A stretch of 15,839 bases of DNA from Nitrospirota bacterium. GTDB taxonomy: Bacteria > Nitrospirota > Thermodesulfovibrionia > Thermodesulfovibrionales > JdFR-88. A program made the translations under genes and the position numbers. Every line of letters begins with the position of its first letter. Within the stretch, counting starts at the first letter, position 1. Location: contig JAKAEG010000029.1 in the NCBI GenBank assembly GCA_021819985.1, positions 1 to 15,839 of the forward strand, read 5' to 3'. Positions 13,312 to 15,839 of this stretch are shown here, piece after piece. Below the pieces are notes generated by a model. That model was given only the letters and a program-made list of their open reading frames with translations. It did no database searches and was not told the origin of the DNA.

Positions 13312-14475
13312 ATGAGATACGAGGCCCTTTCCCTATCAGTCCCCTACAGGAAGCTGAATGCTCTAAAGGAGCAGCTTGGCTTAAATGGGGAATCCCTATC
13401 CGCACTGGAGCCCTACAGAAAGGTCTTTATCGGGCAAAGCGGCGCCTTTTCAGATTATTTTTATGATTTCTTCATGAACATACCCGAAACCAGGAAGCTT
13501 ATCGAGGGCCTTGAGAACCCTCAAACGCTGAGGGACGCATGGGCCAACTGGTTCAGGACCGTGTTCATGCTGGAACTGGATGAAAACTTCCTTGCGTACC
13601 TCTGGAAAATAGGGATAAGGCACGTGGAGGTAAACCTTGACCAGAGGTATACGAACCTGGGCTTTTCCATCGTAAGACAGTTTTGCCGCGAGGTGATCCG
13701 GAAGGATGTCCCGCCTGCCGATGCCGCAGAGGTGACGTTCATAACGGACAAGATACTTGATCTGTGCCTGCTTACGGAGACCAGCGCCTTCATCGAGGCT
13801 TCAAGTCGCTGCGATATCGAGATCATAAAGGGCATAGCGGACAGGATAAGAAATCCGATAACCATCATCGGGGGCAACCTGAAACGCATACAGAAGCTGC
13901 TTGATACGGCAGACCCATCCTACTGCGTCATGGAGGACATCATATCCCAGAGTTCAAGATGCGAATCGATGGTGGCCGACATAAAGACTTACGTTGACCT
14001 GTTCCAGAAAGAATCCTATCCGGTAAAGATATCGCTTCCAGACCTTATACATCTTGTCGTCGATGAACTCAAGTCAAGACCTGACGCGCACAGGGTAAGC
14101 ATAGAGACCAGCCTGGACCCGCCGGCAAACTCTGTCGAGGCAGATCCCCCCGATATAAAGACCGCTTTTTACCAGGTGCTCGAAAATGCCCTGGATGCGG
14201 CCCTCGCATCTGCCAACCCGCTCATTCGTATAACAACCGGGCCTTACAGGGCACCCTTCAATGCGGTAAAGATAAGCATTTTCAATTCAGGGGTCCCGCC
14301 GAAAGCGGAGGACATGGACAGGATATTTTCGCTTTTTTATTCGACCAAGCCTGGAGGCTCCGGGTTCGGCCTTCCAATAGCCAGGCTGGCGGTGCGAAAA
14401 AACCTGGGGAGGATAACGCTGCAACCTGTGCCGGGCGAAGGGACCGCCGTTACAATAGTGCTGCCAAAGGGGTGA
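13312..14475 (+). CDS. Globin-coupled histidine-kinase-like protein with degenerate H box
   Basis: Residues about 5-160 match the protoglobin/globin-coupled sensor fold: FYDFFMNIPETRKLI (50-64), then RDAWANWFRTVF (74-85), and the proximal haem His104 in KIGIRHVEVNLDQRY. The second half is kinase-like. The dimerisation helix has DRIRNPIT at 177-184, where the phospho-accepting His is replaced by Asp177. The ATPase domain keeps an N box (E291-N292), an F box (FSLFYSTKP, 339-347) and G2 (GSGFGL, 349-354), but G1 reads NSG (325-327), with Asn in place of Asp. Haem would sense O2, NO or CO. Without His177 it cannot autophosphorylate in the usual way, so it may be a pseudokinase that regulates a partner such as the upstream PAS-GAF kinase. 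The ribosome site is weak. It is convergent with mutL. Confidence 0.9.
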   Translation: MRYEALSLSVPYRKLNALKEQLGLNGESLSALEPYRKVFIGQSGAFSDYFYDFFMNIPETRKLIEGLENPQTLRDAWANWFRTVFMLELDENFLAYLWKIGIRHVEVNLDQRYTNLGFSIVRQFCREVIRKDVPPADAAEVTFITDKILDLCLLTETSAFIEASSRCDIEIIKGIADRIRNPITIIGGNLKRIQKLLDTADPSYCVMEDIISQSSRCESMVADIKTYVDLFQKESYPVKISLPDLIHLVVDELKSRPDAHRVSIETSLDPPANSVEADPPDIKTAFYQVLENALDAALASANPLIRITTGPYRAPFNAVKISIFNSGVPPKAEDMDRIFSLFYSTKPGGSGFGLPIARLAVRKNLGRITLQPVPGEGTAVTIVLPKG

Positions 14476-14489
14476 ATTTTTTCCCGCAC

Positions 14490-14508
14490 GGGCGCGGCAA
14501 CCGCGCCC
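14490..14508. repeat. Perfect GC-rich palindrome between convergent genes
   Basis: GGGCGCGG-CAA-CCGCGCCC forms an 8-bp stem with a 3-nt loop between the globin-kinase stop and the mutL stop; the mutL TAG (14509-14511) is adjacent. With that TAG it matches the common GTAGGGGCGCGG type of intergenic repeat. There is no clean T tract on either side, so it may slow or block transcription from both directions but is not a textbook intrinsic terminator. Confidence 0.65.
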
Positions 14509-15839
14509 CTACTTCCTTTTGAACATCCTTTTCAGCTCATCCAGCCCCAGCTCTATCCTTGTCGGCCTTCCGTGGGGGCAGTGGCCGGGGTCTTCGCATT
14601 TTTCAAGCGCATCCAGAAGCTCTTTAAGTTCCTGCCCGCTCAAAATATCGCTTCCCCGCACCGATGAGTGGCAGGCAAGTCTGGCGGCGACATTCTTTTT
14701 AAGCTCCTCTTTTTTAGACCCGCTTGAGGCCTTCTCTTCCATAAGCTCAAGCGCCATATCGGTCAGAAGACCTGTGTAATCCAGGTCCTCTTTTTTACAA
14801 AACTCCTCCGGCGCTCCCCTTAAAAGAAGCCCCTCCCCTCCAAAGTCCTCTATCTCAAACCCGAGGTCAAAAAGCAGCTCCCTGTGGGCAAGGACCGCTT
14901 CCCGCCAGGCAGGCGCAAGCTCCAGAGTACGTGGAAAGAGGAACTGGCCGGGATTCAGCCCAATATTGGTCAACAGTTTTTCGTACATCACACGCTCATG
15001 GGCGGCATGCTGGTCCAGAAGCGTTACGCCTCCGCCTTCACTATAGGCATAGAACATCTCGCCAAGCCTGATGAAAACGCGTGCCTTTTTAAATTCCTGC
15101 TCAAAAAACAGCTCTTCCGACACGATCAGGGCCGGAGGACTGATGCCGTTTCCTTCCTGATATCCCGAAGCCGAAAAAGGCCCGTTTGCCCGCCTTTCAC
15201 CGCCTGCATTTACAGACCCGTTTTCAGCGCCCGGCCCGCCCGGCAAACTCACCCCGCCGGAAAAATACGCCTCCCCAGCCGCCGCCCTTATTGACCGGTA
15301 GATCGCGTCTTTGTCCTCAAAACGGACCTCTTCTTTTTGCGGATGGACATTCACATCCAGAGCGCCTGGCACGGTCTCGATATATATGAAAAAGACCGGG
15401 TGTCTGCCTGAGGGCATACCAGGGATTGCCCCGTATACGGCGTGCCCAAGAGATGGGTCTTTTACAGGCCTTCCGTTTACGAATATGAACTGGTGGCTGC
15501 GCGAGCCCCTCCAGTTGCCTTCTTTAGATAGAAAAATATGCAGGCTGAGCCTGTCTTTTTGGCAGATTTGCTCCACGAGCCCTTCAACAAATTGCCCCCC
15601 GTATATCTGCGATATCCTCTCCTTAAGGCCGGATGCCCTCTCCAACTCCATGTTCAGCCTTCCGTCAATATGGAGGGAAAATCCCGTGCAGGGGTGCGCC
15701 AGGGCCTGTTTCGTAAGGACATTTATGATGTGGAAATTCTCCGAGGAATCGGACTTGAGGAATTTCTTGCGCGCGGGGGTGTTAAAAAATAAATCCCTGA
15801 CCTCCACCTTTGTCCCCGATGCGGGAGATGGCCTGGTCT
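14509..15839 (-). CDS. mutL: DNA mismatch repair protein MutL, N-terminus beyond window edge
   Basis: The minus-strand frame is open to the right edge and encodes TKVEVRDLFFNTPARKKFL at once, a conserved part of the GHKL ATPase domain, so the true start lies outside; the GTG at 15807 is internal. The transducer domain follows (FVNGRPVKD, then DVNVHPQKEEVRF), then a short Gly/Ala-rich linker. The C-terminal domain carries the endonuclease motif DQHA-x2-E-x4-E (DQHAAHERVMYE) plus ACHSSVR and CPHGRP near the end, which bind the catalytic metals. MutL couples mismatch recognition by MutS to strand nicking. The endonuclease motif indicates a nicking MutL, as in bacteria without MutH. The gene ends at the palindrome shared with the convergent signalling cluster. 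Confidence 0.97.
   Translation of the reverse strand, partial: TRPSPASGTKVEVRDLFFNTPARKKFLKSDSSENFHIINVLTKQALAHPCTGFSLHIDGRLNMELERASGLKERISQIYGGQFVEGLVEQICQKDRLSLHIFLSKEGNWRGSRSHQFIFVNGRPVKDPSLGHAVYGAIPGMPSGRHPVFFIYIETVPGALDVNVHPQKEEVRFEDKDAIYRSIRAAAGEAYFSGGVSLPGGPGAENGSVNAGGERRANGPFSASGYQEGNGISPPALIVSEELFFEQEFKKARVFIRLGEMFYAYSEGGGVTLLDQHAAHERVMYEKLLTNIGLNPGQFLFPRTLELAPAWREAVLAHRELLFDLGFEIEDFGGEGLLLRGAPEEFCKKEDLDYTGLLTDMALELMEEKASSGSKKEELKKNVAARLACHSSVRGSDILSGQELKELLDALEKCEDPGHCPHGRPTRIELGLDELKRMFKRK

Overview
The window looks like a piece of a Gram-negative, probably anaerobic bacterial chromosome, and could be metagenome-derived. The mix of genes (a B12-type radical SAM protein, a globin-coupled kinase-like protein, an ArnT-like membrane glycosyltransferase, an endonuclease-type MutL and many sensor-kinase domains) would fit Nitrospirota or Desulfobacterota. 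That placement is an inference from gene content only. Genes are tightly packed and the two edge genes (a PLD-like nuclease at the left, mutL at the right) run off the window.

Left region (1-2361, minus strand): an accessory pair lies directly downstream of the 3' end of a tRNA-Gly(CCC) gene. It consists of a 430-residue protein of a family I cannot name and a phospholipase-D-like (HKD) nuclease. An AT-rich 230-bp strip with short direct repeats separates the pair from the tRNA. This is the classic layout of an island inserted at a tRNA, and the pair is a candidate defence or DNA-processing module.

Centre-left (2441-8079, minus strand): one operon-like run, in transcription order purH (IMP cyclohydrolase domain only), purD, purE, a DUF89/ARMT1-like phosphatase, a Sua5/YrdC protein and an ArnT-like glycosyltransferase. 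The purD-purE and purE-DUF89 junctions are 4-bp ATGA overlaps. A sigma70-like promoter with an extended -10 sits upstream of purH. A palindromic repeat forms the last codons of the Sua5 gene.

Centre (8080-10837): a 347-bp divergent intergenic region holds both promoters and a GC-rich segment that may be a structured RNA. It is followed by a plus-strand B12-binding-type radical SAM protein with an apparently leaderless start, then minus-strand genes for a small 86-residue helical protein and an HU-family DNA-binding protein.

Right (10972-15839): a plus-strand signalling cluster. It comprises a PAS-GAF histidine kinase whose GAF domain is rich in Cys/His, a 154-residue helical orphan, and a globin-coupled kinase-like protein whose phospho-accepting His is replaced by Asp. 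No response regulator is present in the window. The cluster converges on mutL, whose stop codon lies at the edge of a perfect GC-rich palindrome. The globin pseudo-kinase cluster and the tRNA-linked PLD pair are the two best candidates for undescribed biology.
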